Shown in pieces: positions 24,845-32,886 of a DNA stretch of 64,000 nt. The stretch is from Marinomonas hwangdonensis. Its GTDB lineage: Bacteria; Pseudomonadota; Gammaproteobacteria; Pseudomonadales; Marinomonadaceae. The position numbers and the translations under genes were made by a program. Position 1 is the first letter of the stretch. The number at the start of each line of letters is the position of its first letter. Under the pieces are notes generated by a model. The model was given only the letters and a program-made list of their open reading frames with translations. It was not told the DNA's origin and ran no database searches. The stretch covers positions 248,001 to 312,000 of the forward strand of contig NZ_RIZG01000003.1 in assembly GCF_003721245.1 (NCBI RefSeq), read 5' to 3'.

Positions 24845-26492
24845 TGTAAAGCTCCTTTAACGGTAAAAGAAATGTCTTTTCTTGTTCGGGCGGCAATCTT
24901 GCCAAGCGCTCCAACACATAGCGCGCACGCAAATGCATGCGGGTAGCGAGCTTTTTATCAAAAATGAAACGGGTAGAAGTGGCAAATGAACGCGCCAAAC
25001 CGGCCGCTAAACGCAGTTCAAAGGTATCATCTTGATGGCGTTTAGCAAAACGTCGACCAAATCGATAGATTTCAATGGCACTGTCCATCATGCGTTTGCG
25101 CGTCTCACCACTGAGGACTTGCAAGCGGTAAATAGAGACCATCAGCACCGACAAATCTTGTACATAGTCGAAATAGGAAGCGCGATGTAAATCAATGAAA
25201 TAGACGCGCTTTTGCACTGGATCATAAATCAAATTATCGACATTAAAATCACCGTGGGTTAAGACCGAAAAGGGCGCGCGCCACCGTATTTCACGTTTGG
25301 CGACCGACTCAACTAACGCATCAAAACGGGGGCTTACGTAGCCACAAATGCGCTCCTCATTGGTGAAAAATTCTGGATGGACCTTACGACTGTCGTCAAG
25401 GCGTTTGGCTAATTGACGCATAAAATGGGCGCAACAGGGCTCGGAAGTCAGCGTACTTTTCCAAGTTTGATTGAGGGTTTTAAACAGGGCTTTTAAGGCA
25501 TCCTGAGCGCCATCACGATGGCCGTCTTGCTGGACATCCAGCAGCAAGCTTTCTAGGGTTTTGCCAGGAATATGTTCAATTAAAATGGAGGCTTGCTCCC
25601 CCGTCACGCCTTGCTGAGATAACACACTCGGCGCTAAACGTGGGTCGACTTGGCGCCACTGATTGACACCCGCCACCTCTTCTTCGATCTTGGCCTGTTC
25701 GCCTTCTTTGTAAACGGCGAGTACCGATTGCCCAGCTTCGTCTTTATGAGTAATGGCCGCAATGGCACTGCCCGATCGAGTCAGGGCGAGACGTCTGACG
25801 TTTAAATCTTTTAAGTCATAGTTGAGGCTGGAGGCACTGTCGAGCAAATGAGGGTAGTTTTGCAATGTGGCGACCTGACCAAGATCCGCTTTAATCAGGG
25901 ATTCCGCCACCGCGCCTAATTGCTCGATGAGGCGTTTTAAACTGACATTACTGACAATCGCGGCTCTCAGTTGATCATCGCTCAGCCCTTCTTTTGTCTG
26001 TAAGGTCTTGGCTTGTAAGGCATTATAATCCGCCAATAACTTGTGCGTACGACGCCCTAGTTTTATGCCTGTTCGGCGTTTATCGTTCGTCAAACCCACT
26101 TTTACCAGCTGCAAAGCGCGACTAATGCGTTTTATCAGCTTGCGACACTCTTGGCTGGCTGGGTGCTCATAAGGCGTGTCTAAGGTGCCCTCTCGCAGAC
26201 AATCAAAACAATGCTGAGTCAACGCATCTAATGCCATCGCCAACGCCCGCATTGCACTGACCTGAGCGTGAAATACTGTGCTCGACTTGCGGCGCCCCAG
26301 TAAATACCCGGTCTCAATGTCGACCTTTTCCCGCAGTGTTTGCACATAACCTCGACGACTGCGAATACGCGGCAATAAAGCCACAGAGTGCGAGGTAAAA
26401 AACAACTGCACAAATTGACAATGCGTCTCGACTTCGTTTAGCAAAAAATATACATGCTCTTGAAGCGTCGATAACCTAGATGTTGCAGACAT
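24837..26492 (-). CDS. Kinase-like protein: APH phosphotransferase domain with helical, possibly PhoU-like N-terminus
   Basis: A 551-residue protein, first gene of the operon. The C-terminal half is an aminoglycoside-phosphotransferase/choline-kinase-like fold: AVYKEGEQAKIEEEVAGVNQW, then SVLTHGDFNVDNLIY (catalytic loop HGDFNxDN) and VYFIDLHRASYFDYVQDLSVL (metal-binding Asp). The N-terminal 220 residues are almost wholly helical, beginning STLQEHVYFLLNEVETHCQFVQLFF. Their heptad pattern and the segment HAQVSAMRALAMALDALTQHCF remind me of PhoU four-helix repeats; this is a weak, by-eye resemblance. SD AGGGA precedes the ATG. Pho-box-like repeats lie upstream. The phosphorylated substrate is unknown. 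Confidence 0.78.
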   Translation of the reverse strand: MSATSRLSTLQEHVYFLLNEVETHCQFVQLFFTSHSVALLPRIRSRRGYVQTLREKVDIETGYLLGRRKSSTVFHAQVSAMRALAMALDALTQHCFDCLREGTLDTPYEHPASQECRKLIKRISRALQLVKVGLTNDKRRTGIKLGRRTHKLLADYNALQAKTLQTKEGLSDDQLRAAIVSNVSLKRLIEQLGAVAESLIKADLGQVATLQNYPHLLDSASSLNYDLKDLNVRRLALTRSGSAIAAITHKDEAGQSVLAVYKEGEQAKIEEEVAGVNQWRQVDPRLAPSVLSQQGVTGEQASILIEHIPGKTLESLLLDVQQDGHRDGAQDALKALFKTLNQTWKSTLTSEPCCAHFMRQLAKRLDDSRKVHPEFFTNEERICGYVSPRFDALVESVAKREIRWRAPFSVLTHGDFNVDNLIYDPVQKRVYFIDLHRASYFDYVQDLSVLMVSIYRLQVLSGETRKRMMDSAIEIYRFGRRFAKRHQDDTFELRLAAGLARSFATSTRFIFDKKLATRMHLRARYVLERLARLPPEQEKTFLLPLKELYIE

Positions 26493-26521
26493 AACGTCCC
26501 TATTCCAATACTTTATTGACT

Positions 26522-26588
26522 ACTATACAGAAACCACACAACAACGAAATGACAGTTCTATGACACACGGATGTCAAGCGCATGTCAA
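26522..26588 (-). promoter_or_regulatory. PhoB-type promoter: tandem 11-bp Pho-box units and -10 element of the GAK-type operon
   Basis: Read on the minus strand, heptamers recur every 11 bp: TTGACAT (26588-26582), TTGACAT (26577-26571), GTGTCAT (26566-26560), CTGTCAT (26555-26549) and a degenerate TTGTTGT (26544-26538). The pair GTGTCATAGAACTGTCAT closely matches the E. coli Pho box (CTGTCATAAAACTGTCAT). A -10 element TATAGT at 26527-26522 lies 10 bp after the last unit, the normal PhoB layout without a -35. The first gene starts about 30 bp further on, at 26492. Confidence 0.72.
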
Positions 26589-26696
26589 ATTCCACGCCCC
26601 AATGACATTTGATATAGCCTTATCACGGTAATCTGGTATTTTGTTAACCTTACTGAGGTCACACAAAACGCCAGCATTATTTTTTAGGAGCAACAC

Positions 26697-26753
26697 GTGA
26701 GAAAATGCATCGCAATCGATATGGACGAAACCATCTGTGACTACTTGAGATGA
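26697..26753 (+). CDS. 18-codon ORF carrying a HAD motif I; leader or truncated remnant
   Basis: A GTG start with AGGAG six bases upstream opens an 18-residue frame whose middle is CIAIDMDETICDYL. This is the first catalytic motif (DxDxT/V) of HAD-superfamily hydrolases such as 5'-nucleotidases, which often begin just so. The frame then stops at TGA, and that stop overlaps the ATG of the next gene (ATGA). The rest of a HAD enzyme is not found in any frame downstream. It is therefore the stump of a deleted gene, possibly kept because it initiates and couples translation of the next gene, which has no good ribosome-binding site of its own. Confidence 0.5.
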   Translation: MRKCIAIDMDETICDYLR

Positions 26754-28276
26754 ATATTGATGACACCATACAGCTCGCCTTACAGCATTTTCGAGCTGAG
26801 CAATATCAAGAGGCCAAGAGACTTCTTCACCGTGTCTATGAGCAAGCGCCTGAATATATTATCCCACAAATCTATCTCGCTCAGTTGGCAGTCTTAGAAG
26901 GTACGGGACACACGTGGATCGAAAGGCTTGAGGCTTTATTGCGCGAAAAACCTTACCTGCATGAGTCGTATCACATCTTAGGATTGTGCTATCAACAAAG
27001 CCGTTTGTTACCCCAAGCCTCCCACGCTTTTCATCAAGCGCTTGGGGCGTTTTTGTCTCAATCCTTTGTTTCGACGGCGGCCTATCCCCAGTCGATAAAA
27101 AAGGCCTCGGCGTTTGATCGCCCTCAAGCCGAATCCTTATTATGGAGCACTCTCGCCGAGCTAAAGCGGCAGGGGATTTACGCCTTTGCTACCGCTGGCA
27201 CCTTACTCGGCCTTGAGCGTACTGGGCAATTATTAGATAACGACAAAGACATGGATATCGGTGTCGATTGGCTGCAACTGCCCAGCGTCATTGAGGCTTT
27301 AAAAAAATTAGGTTGGCAGGAAGTGTTGGGCTCTTATGGTTTGATCAACCCGCGCTGCTTTATACACCTAGCTTCTGGCATCACCATGGATGTGTGCGGG
27401 TATGGTACCGAGCTTCCTTCAGGTGAAACCATATCAGGACTTTGGATGGATCAGATTCCCTTTGATTGGAACCGCATCACGTACTTTCCCCCTATTCAGC
27501 TTAACGCCAAAATGTCTCCTGCTGGAGAAATATGGCATTTAACGGCACCCGATGCGTTTTTAGCCGCCCTTTATGGCGAACATTGGCGTATTCCTGATCC
27601 GTATTTCGACACCATAGTATCGGCCGCCAACTTACGGCATTTTTCTTGGCTCGCGCTGTGTTATGGCTACTCACGTCTTTACGGTGAATGGAACAAAGGC
27701 AACACACAAAAGGCGCTAAATATCCTTTCCACCTTACGACGACATAAAGCAGACGATCCGCTACTGGCTGGCATCGAGAAACACCTTCAGCCAACCCAGA
27801 AGGACCAGCCGCCAATCCAGAAAAGCCAGCCACGACGTGTGCTCGCATTAGGTTACTTCGACTTATTCCACCAAGGGCATCTCAACTACCTTAATTACGC
27901 CAAACAACAAGGGGATGTCCTTGTTGTGGGGGTTGCGCCCGATGCGTTTGGCAAGCAAAGCAAAGGCTACGCTCCGGTGATGTCTGAACAAGATCGCATG
28001 GCCATACTCAGCGCGCTATCGATTGTCGATGAAGTCCATTTGGTTGGCGCGCCCATGTCCCAAACCGACGCCGCCGCTCAATGGATAGCCTCGCTCAACA
28101 TCAACGCCGTTATCTGTGGTGATGAATGGCAAGGCAGCGAACGTTGGAATGCGCTGAGTCAGCGATTAGAAAAAGACCAGATTGCTGTTTTATATGCTCC
28201 TCGTACGGCAGACATTTCCACAACAGATTTAAAAAATTACATTCTAAAAACGCTTAACGAGACACACGCTAAATAA
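26750..28276 (+). CDS. TPR / LicD-like / glycerol-3-phosphate cytidylyltransferase-like fusion protein
   Basis: A 508-residue three-part protein. Residues 1 to about 105 are helical TPR-like repeats (ALQHFRAEQYQEAKRLLHRVYEQAP). About 120-275 resembles LicD-type phosphotransfer domains (YAFATAGTLLGLERTGQLLDNDKDMDIGVDW). From about 361 a TagD-like cytidylyltransferase follows. It shows GYFDLFHQGHLNYL (HxGH), the KGYAPVMSEQDR motif and a terminal ISTTDLK resembling ISTTxIK. It could activate a polyol phosphate with CTP and attach it to a surface glycan or protein. Divergent from the GAK-type operon, it shares the Pho-box region. The linker (QPTQKDQPPIQKSQP, about 345-360) separates the modules. 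Confidence 0.8.
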   Translation: MNIDDTIQLALQHFRAEQYQEAKRLLHRVYEQAPEYIIPQIYLAQLAVLEGTGHTWIERLEALLREKPYLHESYHILGLCYQQSRLLPQASHAFHQALGAFLSQSFVSTAAYPQSIKKASAFDRPQAESLLWSTLAELKRQGIYAFATAGTLLGLERTGQLLDNDKDMDIGVDWLQLPSVIEALKKLGWQEVLGSYGLINPRCFIHLASGITMDVCGYGTELPSGETISGLWMDQIPFDWNRITYFPPIQLNAKMSPAGEIWHLTAPDAFLAALYGEHWRIPDPYFDTIVSAANLRHFSWLALCYGYSRLYGEWNKGNTQKALNILSTLRRHKADDPLLAGIEKHLQPTQKDQPPIQKSQPRRVLALGYFDLFHQGHLNYLNYAKQQGDVLVVGVAPDAFGKQSKGYAPVMSEQDRMAILSALSIVDEVHLVGAPMSQTDAAAQWIASLNINAVICGDEWQGSERWNALSQRLEKDQIAVLYAPRTADISTTDLKNYILKTLNETHAK

Positions 28277-28428
28277 GCGATGTCTTACTGTGAAAGTTGA
28301 GTTATGTGTTCAATTAGATAAGACGAATTGCAAAAAAATAAGCTGGTTAAATACCACTAAATAAGATGCCATCATATTATTTCATAGTGAAAAATAGCAA
28401 AACTACTGAACGTGATTGCATACACCCT

Positions 28429-28443
28429 TAGACAAATTGTCTA
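28429..28443. repeat. Palindrome upstream of the SapC-like gene
   Basis: TAGACAAATTGTCTA is an odd-length palindrome with 7-bp arms about 100 bp before the SapC-like start. It could be an operator. The rest of the 268-bp gap (28277-28544) is AT-rich and shows nothing else. Confidence 0.3.
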
Positions 28444-28544
28444 CTCTATCGCTTTTCAAATAAAGTTAGATTAACCTAATAAAAAATACACCAATGCTAA
28501 TTTCTCTTGCTTATTTTAAAAAGAATACTTAAGGATTTAATGCG

Positions 28545-29291
28545 ATGTTCACTAAATTGACACCTATAAATAAAGAACAGCACGCTAACTTAAAAGTGAA
28601 AGCTATTGAAAATTTTGATTTTGCCAGCAAATTTCATATCGCGTCAGTAATGGTGCATGAGTTTGTTAAAGCAGCATCGGTATACCCGATTGTTTTTTTA
28701 GAAGACAAGTCTCAGGATGAATTTAAACCTGTTGCTTTACTTAGCCTAGATGAAGGCGAAAACCTGTTCATTGATGAAGATGGCAAATGGCAAGCGCCTT
28801 ACGTTCCTGCGATCATTCGTCGCTACCCATTCGCACTTGCCAAAAACCCTGATCAAGACAGTTTTACTGTATGTGTTGACGAAGACAGCGAATACGTAGG
28901 CACAGAGGACGGCCAACCATTGTTCAATGATCAAGGCGAGCCAACGGAAGTTATTGAAAATGTAAAACGCTATTTAGGCGAACTACAACAAATGGAAGTG
29001 TTTACTAAAGCTTTTTGCCATTTTTTGGCTGAGAACAACTTGTTTACGCCACTAAATATGCGCGTTAGAGCCGCCGATCAGATCAAAAACGTCACGGGTT
29101 GCTACGTGATCAATGAAGAGCGTTTAAATAATCTTTCTGACAAAAAATTCCTTGAAATTAAAGAAAAACGTTATTTAGCACCACTCTACTCTCACCTTAC
29201 TTCTCTTTCTCAAATTGAGCGTCTAGCCTTGCTCAAACAAGGTATAAGTGCTGTTGAAACGCCTCAACAAGCAGAAAGTAGCCTGCAATAA
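28545..29291 (+). CDS. SapC family protein
   Basis: A 248-residue soluble protein of the SapC family (named after a Campylobacter-fetus S-layer-associated product). Recognisable stretches are YPIVFLEDKSQDEFKPVALLSLDEGENLFIDEDGKWQAPYVPAIIRRYPFAL near residues 48-100, and FNDQGEPTEVIENVKRYLGELQQ further on. No signal peptide and no membrane helix are visible. The function is not established; members often occur near surface-glycan or TonB-receptor genes. It stands alone, with AAGGA before its ATG, and is followed by a perfect 15-bp hairpin. Confidence 0.85.
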   Translation: MFTKLTPINKEQHANLKVKAIENFDFASKFHIASVMVHEFVKAASVYPIVFLEDKSQDEFKPVALLSLDEGENLFIDEDGKWQAPYVPAIIRRYPFALAKNPDQDSFTVCVDEDSEYVGTEDGQPLFNDQGEPTEVIENVKRYLGELQQMEVFTKAFCHFLAENNLFTPLNMRVRAADQIKNVTGCYVINEERLNNLSDKKFLEIKEKRYLAPLYSHLTSLSQIERLALLKQGISAVETPQQAESSLQ

Positions 29292-29317
29292 GCTAACGCC
29301 TCCTGTGTAACGTTCCT

Positions 29318-29353
29318 AGAAGCCGCCTCAAATGACTATTTGAGGCGGCTTCT
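29318..29353 (+). terminator. Hairpin after the SapC-like gene
   Basis: AGAAGCCGCCTCAAA (29318-29332) pairs perfectly with TTTGAGGCGGCTTCT (29339-29353) around a 6-nt loop. Stem strength and position fit a terminator, although the following GTTTATG is a poor U-tract. Confidence 0.6.
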
Positions 29354-29448
29354 GTTTATGAAGACTGAAGAAACCATCTACAAGCTAAGCCCTCTGCTGT
29401 ATTTCACTTATAAAAACGTCTTTATTAATGAAGAAGCATTTAATCTTT

Positions 29449-30210
29449 CTAGTCACTCAATAACGCGGCGGCGCTGCCACAAACGGTCATGATAAAGAGA
29501 AACCATTTCAAATGGTTGGGGTTAGCTTTGATCGCCAGTTTAACCGCCAAGTAGGATCCGACTATGGTGCCGGAGGCGAGGATCAAGCCGGGGATCCAGA
29601 GAATTTGGTCGTTCCAAATAAACACCCCTAACGCCAAAGCAGTAAAACCCAGTGTGCAGACCATTTTTAACGCGTTAGTGCGAACAAGGTCGTAACGTAA
29701 CGTGCCAGCTAGGGCGGCAATCAGGATAAAGCCCACGCCCGCTTGCACAAAGCCGCCGTAAACACCGGCAATAAATAAAGCGATCCAAGCACTGGGCTTT
29801 TCAGAGACTTTAAAGGGCACTGTCCCTTCTGGCGGTGCAATCATGGTGGGCCGGACAATCATGATGATCGTCATACCTATCATGGCACTCAGCAAAAGCG
29901 GTTTCAACCAAGCTTCAGGAGCGTAACTTGCGGCAAAAGCCCCAAAGACACCTCCAATCAAGGAAGGAATCATCACTGGAAGAATATCGGCATTGTCGAG
30001 CTTTTTAGCCTGTCGGAAACCAATCGTGGCCGATACATTCTGCAAGAAGACCCCAACTCTATTTGTTGCATTGGCGACATCAGCTGGCATTCCCATGACC
30101 ATCAAAGCAGGCAGCGTTAGGTTGGAACCACCACCAGCAAGCGTATTAATAATACCCGCTAAAAAACCTGTACCGATCAAGAGTGTGACAGTAAACACGC
30201 TATAATCCAT
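29449..30210 (-). CDS. TauE/SafE family membrane permease
   Basis: About 253 residues with eight predicted membrane segments in two repeats, the sulfite-exporter TauE/SafE (DUF81) architecture. Family features are GTGFLAGIINTLAGGGSNLTLPAL near the start and the repeat GVYGGFVQAGVGFILIAAL in the second half. The open frame extends 55 residues upstream, but the ATG at 30210 has AAGGA at the right distance and begins where the family normally begins. Substrates in the family are sulfur oxyanions or organic sulfonates; none can be assigned. It is a single-gene unit. Confidence 0.85.
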   Translation of the reverse strand: MDYSVFTVTLLIGTGFLAGIINTLAGGGSNLTLPALMVMGMPADVANATNRVGVFLQNVSATIGFRQAKKLDNADILPVMIPSLIGGVFGAFAASYAPEAWLKPLLLSAMIGMTIIMIVRPTMIAPPEGTVPFKVSEKPSAWIALFIAGVYGGFVQAGVGFILIAALAGTLRYDLVRTNALKMVCTLGFTALALGVFIWNDQILWIPGLILASGTIVGSYLAVKLAIKANPNHLKWFLFIMTVCGSAAALLSD

Positions 30211-30408
30211 AGCCATATCCTTACATAAGCCCAATGACGAGCAATCAGAGAAAAAAGAGATCGATAAAAAGAAGACGAATAGTATGAGAAACCATATAAG
30301 CGAATAAAGTGTTAATGTACAAAAGCCAGTAAAACTAAGACAAAAGTCCCATAAGCAAGCTGAAAAATCTTTCAAGAAAGCTGCAACATACCTAGTAGGG
30401 AGAACATT

Positions 30409-30915
30409 GTGATTCTAACCGATGAGTTAACGACCCCGATTGGCGCCATGCGCGTCTGTGCCACAGAAGACGGTATTTGCCTGTTAGAATTTGCCGACAA
30501 GCCCCTCCTGGAAAACGAGCTGGTCGATTTACAACGCCGTCTTAATGCACCAATCATATCGGGCGAAAATGCCCATATAAAACAGCTTAAAATAGAGTTA
30601 ACAGAATATTTTTCAGGCCACAGAAAAGCCTTTTCTGTAACGCTTCATACGTTGGGGACGGACTTTCAAAACGCGGTCTGGCAAGCGCTTGGTACGATTC
30701 CCTATGGCGAAACCGCCAGTTATCAAGAACAAGCCACTTGGCTCAATAACCCCAAAGCCGTTCGAGCGGTTGCTAGAGCCAATGGTATGAACCGAATTGC
30801 TATTGTCATTCCATGTCATCGAGTGATCGGTAAAGACGGCAGCTTAACCGGTTATGCCGGAGGACTAGAACGCAAACGCTGGCTACTAGATCATGAAAAA
30901 AAGCAGGCACTCTAA
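30409..30915 (+). CDS. ogt: Methylated-DNA--[protein]-cysteine S-methyltransferase
   Basis: A 168-residue suicide DNA-repair protein that moves the methyl group from O6-methylguanine to its own cysteine. The active site PCHR is at residues 135-138 (IPCHRVIGKDGSLTGYAGG), with Cys136 as acceptor. The preceding TASYQEQA and KAVRAVARANGMN helices form the DNA-binding part. Start is a GTG with AGGGAGA upstream. Length matches Ogt rather than the two-domain Ada; there is no N-terminal Ada Cys4 zinc domain. It is divergent from the TauE/SafE gene. Confidence 0.95.
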   Translation: MILTDELTTPIGAMRVCATEDGICLLEFADKPLLENELVDLQRRLNAPIISGENAHIKQLKIELTEYFSGHRKAFSVTLHTLGTDFQNAVWQALGTIPYGETASYQEQATWLNNPKAVRAVARANGMNRIAIVIPCHRVIGKDGSLTGYAGGLERKRWLLDHEKKQAL

Positions 30916-31052
30916 CCGTCGTCAAATTGTCTGCCATCTTATGAATGCATCAAGGTTGTGTCGTGGGGGTGTAATTTCTAGGTGGCGCTATTGAAATACG
31001 CTCTTCACACGTTCATCTTGTAGGCTTTGGTCACTATTAGATGGAATCCAAC

Positions 31053-31481
31053 ATGTCGACAAACATTGTTGCTGTATACGGAACACTCCGTGAGGGGCTG
31101 GACAATCACGGCCTTATCGCCGAATGCAAACGCATTGGCTTAGGCTGGTTGACGGGATATCGCATGCACAATTTAGGCGACTATCCCGGTAGTGTTTACA
31201 CTCACGATGATCGCTTTCGGATTCGGGTAGAATGGTACAAGATTTCTGACGACGTATTGGCGTCTTTGGACCAACTGGAAGGTTATGATCCAAAAACACC
31301 CGACAACTCACTCTATATTCGCAAGTCTGTTTTTTCGCCTTACGGCCGTGGTTGGGTCTACGTATACAATCAAACGCTGGATAAGGCACCTTACATGGAA
31401 GCTGGCGATTGGAAGCGCCACGCGCAAACCATCGCCAAGCTTCAAAACACCGTTAAGCACCAAGACGCACAATTGGCGTAG
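31053..31481 (+). CDS. Gamma-glutamylcyclotransferase (AIG2-like) family protein
   Basis: A protein of about 142 residues with the GGCT fold: the VAVYGTLREGLDNHGL substrate loop near the N-terminus, the catalytic-type glutamate in LDQLEGYDP, and WVYVYN. Such enzymes cyclise gamma-glutamyl amines to 5-oxoproline, though many small bacterial members are uncharacterised. I prefer the ATG at 31053 (GGA seven bases upstream) to the one at 31041. Its last 29 bp overlap the 3' end of the convergent DUF4432 gene, so the transcripts would be antisense to one another there. Confidence 0.85.
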   Translation: MSTNIVAVYGTLREGLDNHGLIAECKRIGLGWLTGYRMHNLGDYPGSVYTHDDRFRIRVEWYKISDDVLASLDQLEGYDPKTPDNSLYIRKSVFSPYGRGWVYVYNQTLDKAPYMEAGDWKRHAQTIAKLQNTVKHQDAQLA

Positions 31482-32610
31482 ATAAGATTTGAGGTGTTTG
31501 AGTACCTTGTAATTGGTCGATATTCGCCACACTGGCTTGCACTTGATCGCCATCCGTTAACAAGCCGAAACGCACCACAAAGTGTTTAGCTTCGCCAGCA
31601 GCAATTGTCGGCACCAAACCTAACTCTCGCTGATAAGAGCGGTTATAAGCAAAGCTGGTGCCCGGCTCGATTCCCACGACATAACCTTGTTCCAGTGTGT
31701 CCGTATTTTTCCACACGGTAAGCACTGGCAAGGTACCGGTTTGATAACTGACTTCTATGCCACAACTCGCGTTGGCGTTATGTAACAAGGCATGAGAAAA
31801 GCCCTTCTCGTCACTGATAGGACGAATGTTAAACACCATTTCGTCAAAGTCTTTCGTTGGCGCTGGCATCTGATTCCAATCGCTCAAACCACCAGCGGCG
31901 TAGTCGTTAAAAGGCGATAGTTCCGCCATAGGAACGTGTAACTGCGCGCCATCTTCAAGAATCGGTTGGGCAAAGTTATTATGATAGATGGCTTGGTATT
32001 CACGCGGATAACTGCCTTTGTTGGTCAAGGTATCTTCAACCAATAAATAAGGTTCGTCTGGTGTTAGTGACAATACTGTTTGCAGTTCAAAGTTAGTGAA
32101 CTTAAAACGCTTTTCATCGACTCGACCACGTAAAGTCACCCGATAAGGCGGCACCTGCTCGACCTCTAAAATCACCTCGTCGGCGGGTGTATTTTGAATA
32201 CGACCATGCAATGTCAAAAACTCATCGCCATCTTGTCCTGGATGACCCGCCCATTGATAACCACAACGCACAATCATCTCGTTAAAACCATCTAACCAGC
32301 CCAAGCCACCAGACGCTTCTTGATTCACGAAACTAGGATGAACCACCTCTTTCACAGGAGAATCCCAACCAAAGCGCACACCATTTCTGACCACATCAAG
32401 CACCGCCATGCCTCGAGTCGGCACGACACGAACCACTGAGTCGCCGATGGTCAACGTAATCAAACGTGAACCGGTTTGCTTACCGCCCATCAAACAGGTT
32501 TGCTGAACATGAATAGGCACATCTTTCGGCAATCCCATTAACTCTGCGTTGAGTGACAAATCACCCACATCAATGTGTTGTTGATGACTAAGAAGAACAA
32601 GTTGAAACAT
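31453..32610 (-). CDS. DUF4432 family protein (aldose 1-epimerase-like)
   Basis: The 385-residue protein matches the DUF4432/galactose-mutarotase-like fold. Visible features are VVRVVPTRGMAVLDVVRNGVRFGWDSP, the GWLDGFNEMIVRCG segment, LHGRIQNTPA, and histidine- and glutamate-bearing strands including IYHNNFAQP and VVGIEPGT. Mutarotases interconvert sugar anomers; DUF4432 members are typically linked to sugar-acid or polyol use, but the substrate is unassigned. AGGAG lies nine bases before the ATG. No signal peptide, so it is cytoplasmic. Confidence 0.82.
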   Translation of the reverse strand: MFQLVLLSHQQHIDVGDLSLNAELMGLPKDVPIHVQQTCLMGGKQTGSRLITLTIGDSVVRVVPTRGMAVLDVVRNGVRFGWDSPVKEVVHPSFVNQEASGGLGWLDGFNEMIVRCGYQWAGHPGQDGDEFLTLHGRIQNTPADEVILEVEQVPPYRVTLRGRVDEKRFKFTNFELQTVLSLTPDEPYLLVEDTLTNKGSYPREYQAIYHNNFAQPILEDGAQLHVPMAELSPFNDYAAGGLSDWNQMPAPTKDFDEMVFNIRPISDEKGFSHALLHNANASCGIEVSYQTGTLPVLTVWKNTDTLEQGYVVGIEPGTSFAYNRSYQRELGLVPTIAAGEAKHFVVRFGLLTDGDQVQASVANIDQLQGTQTPQILSTPIVRLGA

Positions 32611-32886
32611 AATTTAAACTCCTAAATTTGTGTCTATATTACCTGACTCAAAGCACGGACACGAGTAAGCCCGCAGCAGATTAGGGTCATTACACAACAC
32701 TCAATAGATGCCTATAATGATATTAAAGACATTAACAAGAAGAACGATACAGTGTCATGAGGACATCAAAGACAAGGCATTGCGTACAAAAAGACACTTG
32801 CTACCAACGCGTGTTTAATACTACTGTCTTATAATTATCGTTTCTTAATGAATGTCGCCCGCTCACACAGATCAATTGAGGTTGTT

